This document shows positions 1 through 15,000 of a DNA stretch of 64,000 nucleotides, in pieces (position 1 is the stretch's first letter; every line of letters begins with the position of its first letter). The notes beneath the pieces are model-generated. The model did no database searches, was not told the DNA's origin, and saw nothing but the letters and a program-made list of their open reading frames with translations. The position numbers and the translations under genes are program-made. This DNA is from UBA5158 sp963692955. GTDB lineage: Bacteria > Pseudomonadota > Gammaproteobacteria > DSM-16500. The stretch spans positions 2,418,001-2,482,000 of the forward strand of contig OY843587.1 in the NCBI GenBank assembly GCA_963692955.1, given 5' to 3'.

Positions 1-3000
1 CTGAACCCGCCGTCAACGTGCCGTTCGCATTAATCATCGTCGCGCCGGTATACGTATCTGTGCCTGACAAGGTCAAGTTACCCGTGCCTGCCATCGTTAG
101 CGCTAAGTTACCCGTGATTGGGCCTGAGAAAGAATCGTTGCCGCTGTTAGCAACGGTAAATAAGCTCGCCGTCGCATTGCTATTGGTCACAGTACCGCTG
201 CCGGTGACGCTATTTACTTGTTGCGTTTTACCATTCAAGTCTAATGTTCCGCCGGTTAAATTGACGGCTGCGTAGGTGGTGCCTAAGGCATTGTTTGCGC
301 CTAACGCAATGGTACCGGAAGAAATGGTGGTGCCATTCATATACGTGTTCGCGCCATTTAATTGTAACGTGCCGGTGCCCGACATCGTTAAGGATAAGTT
401 ACCCGTTAACGTACCAGCATAAATATCTGGCGTACCGCTGGTGCTAACGTTCACGTTGCTCGCCGTGCCATTGCTGTTGGTCACAACGCCGCTACCCGTG
501 ATGTTAGTGAATAATTCTGAATTACCATTGATGTCCATGGTGCCGTTGTCAACTAAAGCAGTGCCTAGCGCTGGTAACGCGCCCGCTGAACCCGCCGTCA
601 ACGTGCCGCCCGCATTAATCGTCGTCGTGCCGGTATACGTGTTCATACCTGACAGGGTCAAGTTACTTGAACCTGACATCGTTAATGCTAAGTTACCAGT
701 TAAGTTACCCGCGAAGTTATCCGCCGTGCTGTTATCAATATTGAGTGTGCTCGTCGTTGAATTATTTGAATTCGTCACTACACCGGTGCCGCTGATGCTA
801 CCGAGTTGTTGTGAGAAGGAAGACAAGTTTAGAGTGCCGTTATCAGTAAACAGACTGCTGGTAGGTAATGCGTTACTCACGCCTAAGGTAATCGTTCCGC
901 CATTTAAATCAGTCGTGCCGCTATAAGTATTCGCCACCGCTAAATCTAATGTGCCGGTGCCGCTGGAGTTAACATTCAATGTGCTGGTGCTTGAACCGCC
1001 AGTGATTGCCGTGCCGGAAACAGTGAGTGTTTCGCTCGCGCCGACATTGATGGCTTCAGACGCATTCGCAGCATTGCTTAAGACAATACCGCCCGTGAAG
1101 GAATTACCGCCCGTGCCGTTATCATTCAATACGCTGTTGTTACCTAAAGTTAACGCGCCGCTAAATGACATTGCTTTAGAACCGCTTAAAGTCGCCGTGT
1201 CACCCGCGCCGACATTGATCGCATTGGTGATTGGATTGACGGTAGCCGCGACTGACGCTTGTAATGTGCCGCCATTGAGATTTAACGCGCCGACACCTAA
1301 TGGGTTGACTTGGTCGCCAGCGATTTGTAACGTACCTGCCATTAAGGTGACCGCGCCGGTCAATGCCGTGTTGATATTGTTAGCGCTGCCGACATTTAAA
1401 ATACCGCTGGTATTTTCGGTTAAGGAACCAGCACCGGATAAACCGCCGCCTAACGTGGTCGTGCCCGTGTTGGAGATAGCTAAGGTGTCACCGCTGTTGA
1501 GTATGCCGCTATTTTGTAAGCTGATGGCATTGGAACCCGCGATATAAGACGTCGCTGCGGTGCCGCCAATCGTAAAGGTATTAACGAGAGAAACCGCGGT
1601 CGAACTCATTAAGGTCGCGCCATTCAAGGAGAATGAGCCTATGCCTAATGGGCCGCTGGTGATAAAGCCTGCGGTGCTAGTCCCTAAGCTGACGGTACCA
1701 CCGTTTATGTTAGTTAAACCATTATAAGTATTTGCCGCGTTCAGATTTAACGTGCCGGTGCCGCTGTTATTTACATTTAAAGTATTAGTAGTAGAGCCGC
1801 CGGTCATCGCCGCGGAAATCGTCAAGCTTTCGCCGCTGCCGACGTTAATGGCTTCCGCTGCATTCGTCGTGCTGCTTAACGCGACGCCCCCGCTGAAAGT
1901 ATTATTGCCCGTGCCGTTATCATTCAACACGCTATTATTATTTAATGTCGTTAAGCCGCTGAAGGTCATTTGGTTCGCGCCGCTTAACGTCGCGGTGTCG
2001 CCAGCGCCGACATTGATCGCGTTAACAATGGAATGAGCAGTGACTGCGGTGGAAGCTTCTAACGTGCCGCCGTTAAAGTTCAACGCGCCCGTGCCGAGTG
2101 GATCCGCATTCGAATCACCCGCGATTTGTAACGTGCCGGCTGTTAGGGTAATTGCACCGGAGTAGAGATGGTTAGCAGAAGACGCACTGCCTATATTTAA
2201 TGTGCCGGTGGAATTTTCGGTTAACGCGCCAGAGCCGGATAAACTACCGCTTAACGTCGTCGCTGCGGAGTTAGTGACTTTTAAAATATCGCCGCTGTTA
2301 ATCGTACCATTGCCACTGAGGGTTAAAGCATAAGTGCCGCCGAGGGTCGTGGTTTGCGTGCTGCCAGCCACGGTGTAATTATTCGCAAGCGTTACGGCTG
2401 AGCTTGCATTTAAGTTTGTATTAATCAATGTTAAAGCGCTGGTGCCAAACGCGGTGTTAGAGCCGACGTTGACCGTACCGCCATCTACATTGGTTGCGCC
2501 GCTATACGTGCTGCCGACCACTAAGTTTACCGTGCCAGTTGAGGTGCTATTAATAGTTAATGAATTCGTAGCGGAGCCGCCGGAGATAGCTGCGGTGTTA
2601 ATAGAAAGCGTTTCACCGCTGGCCGCATTGATGGTTTCAGCCGCGCTAGCCGTCGAACTTAACACGATACCGCCCGTTAACGCATTGCCGCCGGTGCCGT
2701 TGTCATTGAAGATGCTGTTGTTATTTAAAGTCAACGAGCCGCCAAAGGTCATTTGATTGGAACCGCCTAAGCTAGCAGTATCGTTAGCGCCGACGACGAT
2801 CGCATTCATGATAGGGTTAGACGTAACAGCGGTGGCAGCTTGCAGCGTGCCGCCATTCAAATTCAATGTGCCTAAACCGAGTGGGTCAGCGTTCGCGTCG
2901 CTGGCGATTTGCAAGATACCGCTGGTTAACGTGATCGCGCCAGTGAAGCCATTGTTCGTGCTGCTAGCGCCACCGATATTCAACGTGCTGCTGGAATTTT

Positions 3001-6000
3001 CTGTTAAAGAACCAGCGCCGGATAACGTGCCGCTTAAAGTAGTCGCGCCAGAGTTGGTGATACTTAAGGTATCGCCGCTGGTGAACGTGCCGTTGCCGCT
3101 TAATGTAATGGAATTCGAACCGTTGATGGCAGAAGACGCGCTTAAAGAATAATTATTCGCGATGGCGATGCCCGCGGAGCTAGCTTGTAAGTTGCCGCCG
3201 TTGAAAACAAGTGAGCCGGTGCCGAGTGCGGTATTATTTCCTAAACTTAAAATGCCGCCGCTTAACGTCGTACCATCAGCATAAGTGCTAGCACTGCTTA
3301 GCGTTAACATGCCGCTGTTGGTTTTAACGAGTGAGAGGTTGCCGGAGAGAGTTCCTGCGAAACTATCAGCGCCGCTGTTATTAATCGTAAACACGCCCGC
3401 GGTGGTCGCATTGCTGTTCGTCACAATGCCGCTGCCAGAAACGTTAGCGACAGATTGTGAAAAGCCGGATAAATCAAACGTACCCGCGTCAGATAATGAA
3501 GTCGTGGTAGGTAATGCATTGTTGATACCACTAGCCAACGTACCGGCTGTAATATTTGTCGCGCCAGAATAGGTGTTCACCGAGTTTAAGGTTAACTTAC
3601 CACTGCCAGCTTGCGTCAAGATCGTGCCTGAACCACTGAGAACGCCGGCTAACGTAGCGGCACCTGCGGTGTTAACGGTAAAACTATGGCCGCTGCCTGC
3701 GACATTGCTATCAAAAGCAATCGCGCCGTTGCTGCTAGAAATGAATGCCGCATTCGCGCCTAAGGTCACAGCGCTATTAAATGTTTGGCTGCCCGTTGTG
3801 TTAACGCTGGCAGCATTAACTGAAGTAGCGCCAGTCACATTTAAGCTGGTTAGTGCAGCGGTGCCGCCGACGACGCCAGCGAAGGAGTTGGAGGTAGCGG
3901 ATAATGTCAATGCGTCTGCGCCATTTACCGTGCCGCTGAATGCAATGCTGCCGGTAGATGCTTGCAATGAACTGCTAGCAGCGCCTAAGGTCACTGCATC
4001 TTTGTACGCTTGATTGCCGGTTGTTTTAATCGAAGCAGAATTAATTGTATCCGTAGGCGTGCCACTGTTCGCAGATTGCAATGTTAAGCTAGTCAACGCG
4101 TTGGTGCCGCCGATAGCGCCGCTTAATGTCGTGCCGCCAAATGTATTGATAGATAGTGAGTACGCGCCATCAATGGTGGAAGCGAAGTTAACCGTACTGT
4201 TTTGGCTGGTGATAGAGCTCGCGCCAGTGATGTTGACAGCGTCATTGTAAGCTTGACTGCCCGTCGTGGTAATCGTGTTCGCAATATTTAATGTGCCAGC
4301 GTTATCAACAAAAGAACTTAACGCAGAAGAATTACCGACCGCGCCGCCTAAAATGACAATGCCCGCGCCCGCGACGGTTAAACCATGCGCGCCATTCACT
4401 TGGCCGGTAACATCTAAAATCGCGCCGTTTAAAGTAGAGCCGATCGTCGCGTTACTACCTAAAATGATGGAGTCAACGGAATCCATACCCGTAGAAGCAG
4501 AATCGGTACTCACGTCTACTAACGCACCCGCGCCTGACGCGCCCGTGCCGTTAAGTGTGATGGTGCTGCCGACAGAAATGCCGCCGCTAACGTCTAATTC
4601 GCCGCCGGAACTGACCGAGATAGCGCCTTGACCGAGTGCCGCGCCGTCATTGATATTTACGATACCGGAACTAATCGTGGTGCCGCCGCTGTAGCTGCTG
4701 GCACTTTGAATATTGAGAGTACCTGCACCGGTTGTGGTGAGAGCACTGCTGTTACCGCCAATACCGTTGCTATTAGTAATTTGTAACATGGCGCCGCTGT
4801 TAGTAACGCCAATGGTAGCGTTCGTGTCTAAATTGACGTAGCCATCGATAGAATCTGTCACACCCGCCGCACTGGCATCGACTAGAGCACCAGCGTTATT
4901 AATACCCGTGCCATTTAAATCAAGACTGTTACCCATATCGATTCCGCCGCTGACCATCAGTTCCGCGCCAGAATTTACAATAACGTTTTGAATGCCATAA
5001 CCTAAGGCACTACCATCGCCGACCACGCTCAAGATACCGCCGCTAACTGTCGTCGTGCCGGTGTAATCACCGTCATTGGATAAAGTCAACGTACCTGAGC
5101 CAGTTTTCGTTAACGCTAAGTTGCCAGAGAAAGTCCCTGTGTAGGCGTCGTTCGAAGTGTTGTTAACAGTAAATATGCCGGTCGTACCGCTGCTATTGGT
5201 AACATTCGCAGTACCATTGGTACCGGTATCTACAATACCCGTGACGGTTTGGGAAAAACCATTTAAGTCAAACGTAGCAGTATCCGATAATTCCAGCGCT
5301 GCGTTGACCGATAAAGTATTATCAGCGCCGATAGCAAGTGTTCCACTATTAATAATCGTCGCACCAGAATAGGCAATCGTGCCGGCTAACGTTATCGTAC
5401 CCGTATCATTATTCGCATTTAAAGACAGGTCACCGATGTTGCTGCCGATATTGCTAATCGTACTATTGCCAGTGGAGTTAATTGTTAAGTTTTGGCCGGT
5501 GGTAGCACCATTGATGCTGCTTACGTTGATGTCGCCGCCATTGATCGTGGTGGATCCTTGGATGGTGACGCCGTCGCTATAGGTTTGAGAGTTAGCGGTG
5601 TTAATCGTGATAGCGCCGCTGCCAAACGTGACAGGGCTCGTTACAGTTAAGCTAGCTAATGGCACGCTAGCTCCTACTGAACCATTGATGCTAACACCCG
5701 TGCTGCCGCTGACGCTTAAATCAAAATTGTTGCCGGCCGCACTGTCGATCGCACCATTAAAGGTGATGGCGCCCGCGCTGCTGCTTAAGGAAGAAGAATT
5801 ATTTAATGTGACGGTGCCGCCGTAGGTTTGCGAACCCGTAGTGGACACCTGAGCCGTATTTAACGTGCTGTCGCCTGCAATATTAATGCTATCAAGTGGC
5901 GTGGTAGGATCGCCGATAACAATCATGCCCGCGCCCAGCGCACCCGATAATAAACCGTCGCCAGAATCCGCGCCGTTGATGGTATTAATCGTCGTCGTGC

Positions 6001-9000
6001 CCGTGTTGTTAATAAAGAATATGCTAGAACCGTCTAACACACCGGTACCATCTAAAGTAAAGTCATTTGAACCACCGATGGTGCCGACACTGCCGGAAGC
6101 CACGGTATAGTTATTCGGTAAATCAATCCCATTACTGCCCGCTTGTAATGTACCGCCATTAAACGTAATCAGGCCAGTACCAAGCGCGCTGTTGCTGGAC
6201 GCTGTCACCGTACCGGAGTTAATCGCCGTGCCGCCGGAATAAGAATTAGCACCTGATAAAATTAACGTGCCATTTTCGATAGAAACGCTAGTCGCACCTT
6301 GGATCGCGCCGGACACATCACCACCGCCGTTAATATCCAAACTGACTAAAGGCATAGTTGAACCCACCGCGCCCGTAATATTGGTGCCAGTAGTACTCAC
6401 TAAACTCACTGCTTTAGCGCCATCAAGCGTTGTCATGTTGATGCTGCCATTCGTGGTGGTCACAGTAGTAGCGCCGCTGAAATTAGTCGCGCCATTAAAC
6501 GTGATGTTGCCAGAACTGGCGATGGTACCGCTTAAAGTTAACGTCGACGTCGCTGTCGCGTATAAGCTCATGCCGCTAGCTAACGTCATCGTGCCACTCG
6601 ATATACTGAATAATGACAAGCTGCTCGATAAGCTACTCAGCGCAGAAACAAAATCAGAATTGCTAAATGAATTCGTATTAGAGTCACCAACATCAATCGT
6701 GTTCGATCTGAAATTTAATCCCGTGATCGAGCCGTTTGAAATAGGCGCTAAAGTAATTGCGCTCGCGAGATAACCGCTAGTCGTAATGTAAGCTAGCAAG
6801 TCGCCGCTGTCCGTCGCGCTGGTAGTAGAGAAAGTGTAATTACCGCTGCTGTCAGTAGTAACCGTACCAATGGAAATACCACCTAAAGTGAAAGTAATCG
6901 AGTCGTCATTACCACCCATAACTTGACCGGAGATAGTGCGCGATGTTGAAGGGGCACTAGAGCCACTACTAACACCATAAGGCCCAGGAGTTATTGCGGT
7001 TAAAACAGGATAACCATTGTTAACACTGGTATCAGTCGTGTATGCCCAGGTTGGTGTAGAAGTAAAATCAAAGCCGGTTAAGTTAGCAGAATTTTGCAGA
7101 GCAGAAGTGCTTAGCGGTGTTGCGTCATTACCTGAGTTAGGCGTACCTGAACCAGTGGGCAACAAACCTGGTGCAAGTGTACTGTCGTAATAGTCATTAG
7201 TTAAATAAGCTGCGCCGCCGACGGCATAGCCTAAAAAGCCACCGATAGAACCATTGCTTGATATGGTAGAGGGCGCTGTGAGTGTGCCTGCGCTATATGA
7301 CGTAGAGATGGAAGTCGAATACATTTCACCAGCGAAACCACCAACTTCATCACTATCGCTGTCCGTACTAACATTACCAACCGAATAAGAATTAGTAATG
7401 TCACCGCTAAAGAACATATATCCTACAAAACCGCCAATAGAATTACTTTGGCCGCCCGTTTGCGTGACGTTACCAGAATTGTAGTCTTGATCGAAGTTAC
7501 CATTGTTGGCAAATCCAACCACGCCACCTATGTTGCCACCGGAAGCACCATTTATGAAAATATTTCCTGCATTATAAGATTCGTCAATATTGCCACCCTG
7601 ATTGTTACCGACTAATCCGCCGACACGATTATTACCCGTGATGGTTGCCGAGTTATGGGAATTAGTTATGTTGCCAGAATTATACCCGACTAAACCACCG
7701 ACATCGCCGGTGCCCGTGATGGTACCCGAGCTAATATAGTCATTAATTAAAGAACCGCCTAAGTTATACGCAATAAAACCACCGACCTCACTACTGCCAG
7801 TGATATTTACCGCTGACATGCCAAGATTTTGGATGACAGCCGATGAACTAGCTATCCAATCAAATAAACCCGCATCGCTCGCGGAATTTTCAAACAAATG
7901 CGAGATAACGAAATTGCCACCATCAAACGTACCGCTGAAGCTGTCGTTGTAATCCTTACCAATTGGCGCAAAGCCGGCGCCGCCATTAAAGTTTGTAGAA
8001 GCGCTAGCGTCAATATTGTTTGCTAACATGTAATTATTGGAAAGCGGTAATGTCGCGATCCCTTGCAGACCATACACATCACCAATTAAATATGGCGTAT
8101 CGCTACCGTCACCACCCAAATCACGCTGAAATGCTACATTGTAAGCATTGTTGTAAGCAGTGCCGGAGGCTAGCGTAAAATCATTACTGACTGCGAACTC
8201 AGGCAGCGTAGAAGATTCTTGATCCCAATTACCTTGCTGTAAGGTGAAGTTTGTGAGATTGACGCCGTAAGCATCCGTAATGGCTTGCCCGGGAGCACCG
8301 TTCAATATCAGACTACCACCAGAGGTATCTCCAGCTCCCCCAATGTAACCATTAATCGAAATAACAGCAGCCGCATTTAACGTTAAGCTGTTTGAACCTG
8401 ATAAATCCACTGCGCCATTAAGAGTGATATTGTTTCCATTCAATGTGGCAGCCGGCGTGCTGAAAACTGTGGCGCCTAAATTGAAATCGCCATAATCAGA
8501 AGTCATAGTTACACCGGTGGCATTATCAAAAGTAGCGCCATCAGCATACATTTGGTTGTTTTGGGTGTGAATACTACCTGACGATATTTCAACAGGCGCG
8601 GAAGTGGTAAGAGAATTAATTGGAGAATTATCACCGATGTCACCTTTGACAACGATGCCTGTGCCACTCAAAGTCAAATCAGTTGAGTTTACAGAAGCTT
8701 GATCTTGATCGATAGTAGATTCAAACGTGACGTTATGAGCGCTGATATTCGATTGTTGCAACATAGTAACCGGCGTCTGAATATCTAATTTGTTGGTCAT
8801 GCCCCCAGTGATATCACCGCCTAATGTTAATGGTCCGCCGCTACCGCTGATTGTTAACGTATTGCCGCTAAAATTGGTATAGTCGCCATCGCTTGCGCCA
8901 TCACCTAAAGTTAATTGCGCGTTTAATACAATAGTCCCGCCGGTAGAGTGAATATTTGTGTACCCATCGAGGATTGCGTTGTTGTTTACAACTAATGCGC

Positions 9001-12000
9001 CTTGACTATTAAACCCTGTTCCACTTAAATTGATCGTCGCGCCGTTGATAGTATTATTAATAATTAATGTGCCATTTTGATCTGCCGATGCGCCACTGTT
9101 AACTGTTAAGGTGAGACCACCGTATTGTTGTTCAGAAAGATTGACCACGCCTTCATTCACCGTGACGTTGCCGTTCATGTTATCGAGACTTAAATAACCT
9201 GTTCCCGTCTTAGTAATACTTCCATAGTATGAATCGGACAAATCAGTGCTTACATCGGCGCCGTCAACTTCAATCGTGCCATTGCCGCCCCATTGCGCTC
9301 CGGCATTAAGATTAATACCGTTTTGATTAATAATAAGAGTGCCGTTTAGGTCAATATCGTCAGCCTGGACCGAATTTATACTGTTAAGCAAGTTAACGTT
9401 ACCATTAAGATTAAGAGTGCCTTCGCCTTGGATGGAACTACCCGGTTCATAATAGAAATTTCCGTTATTAGAATTAAATGTGCTTTCACCACTGCCGCCC
9501 AAATTGATTTGCGCATAATCATAAACATTGGCGGCGTTCAATGAAAAATTAATGTCTGCACCATTTCCAGTGTCGGGTTGAATAATTCCATTTAAGGTAA
9601 TGTTGCCATTATTACTCGTGAATTCTAAATTTTGTGAGTACGAACTAAATTCAAAACCGTTTTGATAATTTTGATCCGCGTTGGTTACAACATCTGTGCC
9701 GACGAAATCAATACCGCCGCCGCCTTGGAACGTCAAACTGTTAGTATTAACATTGCCGACGGTGATTGTATTAGAGGCGTTAAATGTGACGTCTCCACCA
9801 TTAATAGAATTATTTACATTAATAGTGCCGCTATTATTAGAAACGAAAGTGATCGACCCGCCCACGTTTAAGGAATTATTATAAACTTGCGTGTTCGCAT
9901 TGATAGATGAAGCATTAATATTATCGCTACCAGAACTACCGCCCTGATTATCAGACAACGTTAAAGAACCGAGTGCCGTAGAATCACCAACATCACCATT
10001 CAATACATTGTTCGCACTTTGTAAAGTCAAGCTATTACCATTGCCATTGTCATCGATTGTCGAATCAAAAGTAATGCTGTTATCAGCAGTAACCGTCGAG
10101 CTAGAAGTTACAGTAACCGGCGATGCAAATTCAATCGCGCTGCTGCCGCCACTGCCAGTGAGGTTATAACCTAATTGAGTGACATTATTCGTCGCTGCCG
10201 TTGCTGTAATTGTTAGTTGGGATCCTGCTAACACGTCATCGGAAACCGTTTGCGCTTGGTTGAAATCATAAGAGTTATTATTAGTTTGCAAGACAACATC
10301 ATTTCCATTTGCATTAAACCCTTGTTGGAATTCGATGGTACCGTTTGAAGAGTTAAAAGTACTGTATGGTGAATTATTGCTATTGATATTGGCTTGAGTT
10401 TCATAAAGCTGATTGCCGTTGGTTTGAATGGTGCCGCCGCCGGCGGTAAAGTTTGCGATCTGCACGTCAAGATTGTTGATATTATTGATTCCGCCATCGA
10501 CTTCAAACGAACCACCACCGGTCAGAGTCAAATTAGCTGAACCATCAACGCTGGTGAGATTAGATGAACTGTCTATCGTCGCGGAAGATTCGACATCGAT
10601 AGTATTATCACCCCCTTGCAAGACTATTGACGAACCTGACGCAATAGTGGTGTTATTCATCGATAATCCGCCACCATTTAGATTGTAAGTCGAGCCACTC
10701 AGTGAATCGCCGTTTAATGACAACGAACCGGCATTAATATTAAATGTATCACCGCCCCCTTGCGTATTATTCGATATTTGAAACGTACCGCCGTTAATAT
10801 CAATCGAGCCGGAAAAATTATCGCCTTCAATCGTACCACCACCGGTTTTAACAAATGATCCCGATAACGGATCATATAACGTTCCAAAACCACTCGCGAT
10901 ATTCAATTCCAGATTGTTACCATTAATTGTGGTATCAAATTGTAGAGAGGCTCCATTGGTTAAAACGATACGGCTGCCGCTGTTAAAATTAATCGAGCCG
11001 CCGTTATAACCATCTAAGTTACCATCTACGATAAAATCATTATTGATATTCATAGTACCAACACTATACAAAGCGTTGCCGCTACCGTCGTTGAACTCGG
11101 CAGGACCATAGAAAGTGAGGTTTGTGCCATTTAAATCACTGTCTGTTTCCCACAACACGTGGCTGTTGAAAGTGATGTTGCCACCGCCGTTAGAAATTAA
11201 CGTGCCACCATGATTTAACGTGATAAGACCGTTCGTCGATGTGAATTCAATGTTTGAATTATTTATTTGAAGACCAGGATTCCAATTTTGATCTGAAACA
11301 GTATCGTAATTAGAACCACTTAAATTGGTCGCAGGGTTGTTACCGGTGTTGGTAATCGTAATAGAGTACAGATTAATGTTTTGTAGATTGACGTAGCCAT
11401 TATCAGAAATAGTAACGTTACTACTGCCCGTGTCCTGAAGAATATTATTAAATGAGATCGCATCACCGTCACCATTATCATTTGAAGTAAAGGCAACATT
11501 AGCAGCCGTGACAGTTAACGCATTATTATAAGTTTGCGTATCGGCAGTAATGCTTGATGCGTTAATGGTGTCAGAACCACTGGTGCCGCCCGAACTATCA
11601 GATAAAGTCAGCGATGATAATTCAGTGTTATCACCCACATTATTATTCAATGTGTTCGCTTGGCTTTGTAACGTAAGTGAATCACTATCAAAATTCGCAT
11701 CATCAATTTTTGAATCAATAGTAATGCTGTTAACTGCAGTAATAGTAATAGAATTACCTATAATCAAATCACTACTCGCAGCACCTGTATCACCGGCTGC
11801 ATCTGTAATAACTAAATTATTCAGCGCAGAGTTGCTTCCGACATTTGCATCCAACGTCGCATTATTGCTATTTAAAGTTAAATTGAAATTAGAACCTGCA
11901 ACGCTATCTACGGTAGATGCAAAGGTAATGTTACCTGCTGTTGTCATCGTTGTATCTTGGGGCAGCGTCACTGCGCCATTGAAAGTCAAATTCCCCGATG

Positions 12001-15000
12001 TGCCGCTGCTATAAGCAATAGAAGCGGGAGCATTGAACGTAGTAGCAGCAGACGTAGTTAAGTTAACAGTGGAGGAAACACCATTACCCAGTACTAAATT
12101 ATTGCCGACAACAGAATAAAGAATACTGCTGGAACTCGAGACACCTGTTAATGCGTTTCCTAAATCGGACAGGCCGAACGTATTGCTATTATTATCTCCA
12201 ATGGTTAAAGAATTTAGAGACATAGTAATGATTGAGCTACCACTTGATGGAGCAAAGGTCACGCCATTACTATATAATCCAGATGATGTTAAAACATATA
12301 ATAATGCATCACCACTCACTAGACCTGACGCTTGATAACTAAATTGACCTGTACCATGAGTGGTAGCCGTATCTAATAGCGTACCATTTTCATAAATGTT
12401 AACCGTGTCCCCAGCCCCAGCACCGCCGATAACTCCACTCAGTACTTGTGGATAAACTAACGTCGCCATGCTAGTTCCGGGCGTTGTTAACTGCCAGTCA
12501 CCGTTTGCAGTACCAAAAGTAAATCCTGAATAACCCGACGTTTGTTGCAATTGCGCAGTAGACTCACCATTGGAGTTATTCTGTGTATAATTGCCTACTC
12601 CGCTCTGTTCGAGCGCATTAGCTCCCAGGGACGGGGTGTAATCAGTGGATATGTGGCTTTGGTCGTTGTTCCAATATGAATTAGTAATAGTAAGATTGGG
12701 ACTACCAGAAATGCCATCATAGCCGACCAACGCGCCATTGTTATCGTTTTCAGACTGATAGTTATTAAATACAGCATTAGAGTAAGAGGTAGTAATCGCA
12801 AGTGTACCTTCTACACTTCCGACTAAGCCACCGACAGCTATGGGCCCGTAAACATCAAGTTGACCATTGTAGTAAGAATTTGAAATGGAGCCAGTCATCG
12901 AGCCTGCTAGCCCACCAATGTCATTGCCGCCACTGCCGCCATTTACTTCACTTGTAGCGTACGATGTACTTATAGTTACATCAGTACCGGTACCAATTAA
13001 ACCGCCTGCATTGCCGTAGCCACTACCCTCTACAATCCCGCCGATGCTTGAAACGTTGATCAAGCTTTCGTTACTTGCATTAGCGGCAATGGCGCCCGCA
13101 TTGCCTGTAAAAGTATCCAGATTTGGAGAGTTAATACTTAAATCCCTAATCGTGCCATTGGCAGCGAATTCGAATAAGCCAATATCAAGTTCTTGCCCAC
13201 CATTACCACTAGGACTATACCCACCGCCGTTAACATAGTTAGCTCCAGTGCCAAGCGGTGTTTGTACATTCAAGTTATATATAGTGTAGTAATTACCTTC
13301 TAAATTACCGGTAAACTGAGTGCCCTGGCCACTTGAAGTATAGTAGTTACCAATAGCTTCGAATCCGGCAGGGCCGCGACTGTTGCCAAAGTCGGCATAA
13401 TCAGCGTTCCAATTAACTGTGGTGGCATTGGGAAGGTTAGGATTGGTATTATTATTTGTATTATAAAAATCGATATTATTTGCTAAAGCATAACTATCCG
13501 CAAGATAGGCTGTTGAAGATCCGATTCCTTCCAGACCATACGCGTCAGTTATTTCGTAAGGATTGCCTGTCGTGCCATCACCGCCTGATGCACGCATAAA
13601 GCTAGCATTCGAAGAAGGTAGTTGCGTGGTGTTATCTATTTCGAAATCGTTGTGAACAGTAAACTGTGGAAGACTAGTTGAATTTTGGAAAAAGTTACCT
13701 ACTTCCAAAACAAAGTTATTAACATTAATACCAGCCGTCACACCTGAACTTGATGGGGAAACTTCAGAGCCTGATGTAATGTTTCCCGTAAAGTTTCCAT
13801 ACGATCCCGCGGTGAGATATAATGAGCCTGATGGCGCATTAATATCACCGTTAAGATAGATATTACCCGTAGAATTTAAATCAAGTGAACTGTTGTCATT
13901 CCAAGAGATCGTGGAATTAAATGAAATGTCACCGCCATTCGCGTAGACAGTGGAAGTGTTGCCCGGATTAGCGATGGTGACAGCGCTATTAATACTTACA
14001 GGTCCAACAGTTGAAATATTGCCGTCAATTCCGAGTTGAGAAACTGTTGAAGTGACAGAGCCCACTGTAACAGTGTTACCAATGTTATCGACAGTAATTG
14101 ATCCTGCACCTGCCAAGGTTAAATTTTCTGTTCCAGATGTGCCTTGGATATTTGTGCTATCACTCATATCTAATGAATCCGATGCGTTGGGCGCGGCGAT
14201 AGTGGCATCTGCGGCCAATGTAATGGTTGCATTTTGAATTTGAGTATTACCAGAAGCGATTAATGCGCCTGCACCATTCGTACCCGTCCCGCTGATGGTG
14301 TAGTTGGAATAATTATTATTGCCGCTAATAATTAATGTGCCGCCGCTATTAACTACTGAACTGTAGCCCGATCCAGCCGCTGCAATCGCGGTACTGCCGG
14401 AACTAACAGATATACCAGAATCTACTCCTCCATTAAAAACTACCGTACCGGGGCCGCTAACAATATTAGGGGAATTGTCATAGTTTTCGCCCACATAGGC
14501 ATTAAGCGTTAGAACATCACCGCTACTTGCCGTCACGAAACTAGAATTATAAGAATTACGAATTACGTCACTATAATTCTGTGCACCTGCAGGTGTACCA
14601 AATGTAAATGAGCCATTAGAAAGTATCTCATCATCGAACCCGTATATAGTTACCCCTAACCCCTCCGTATCAATGTTAGTATTAAGGGTCAGGATACTTG
14701 AACCACCAAATTGGAGGGTGCCGCCATCATACGCTTCCGAATTACTCGTAGTTAAATTACCGTTATCAACCTCATAACGATTGGTGTCGAGAAAGAGTGC
14801 GGTATTAAATATCATGCTACCGCCGCCATTTTGAAACATTTCAATTCTGCCACCACCAGTTGGATTCTGGCCTGCATTAATATTGCTGGTAGTACCGGTT
14901 ATCCAAAAATTGAGCCCATAGACCGTATTACCATTTGGAGAATTGAAGCCCGTGGTATTGTTAAAATGTACATTCGCGGCATCTAAGTACATAGAGCTAT

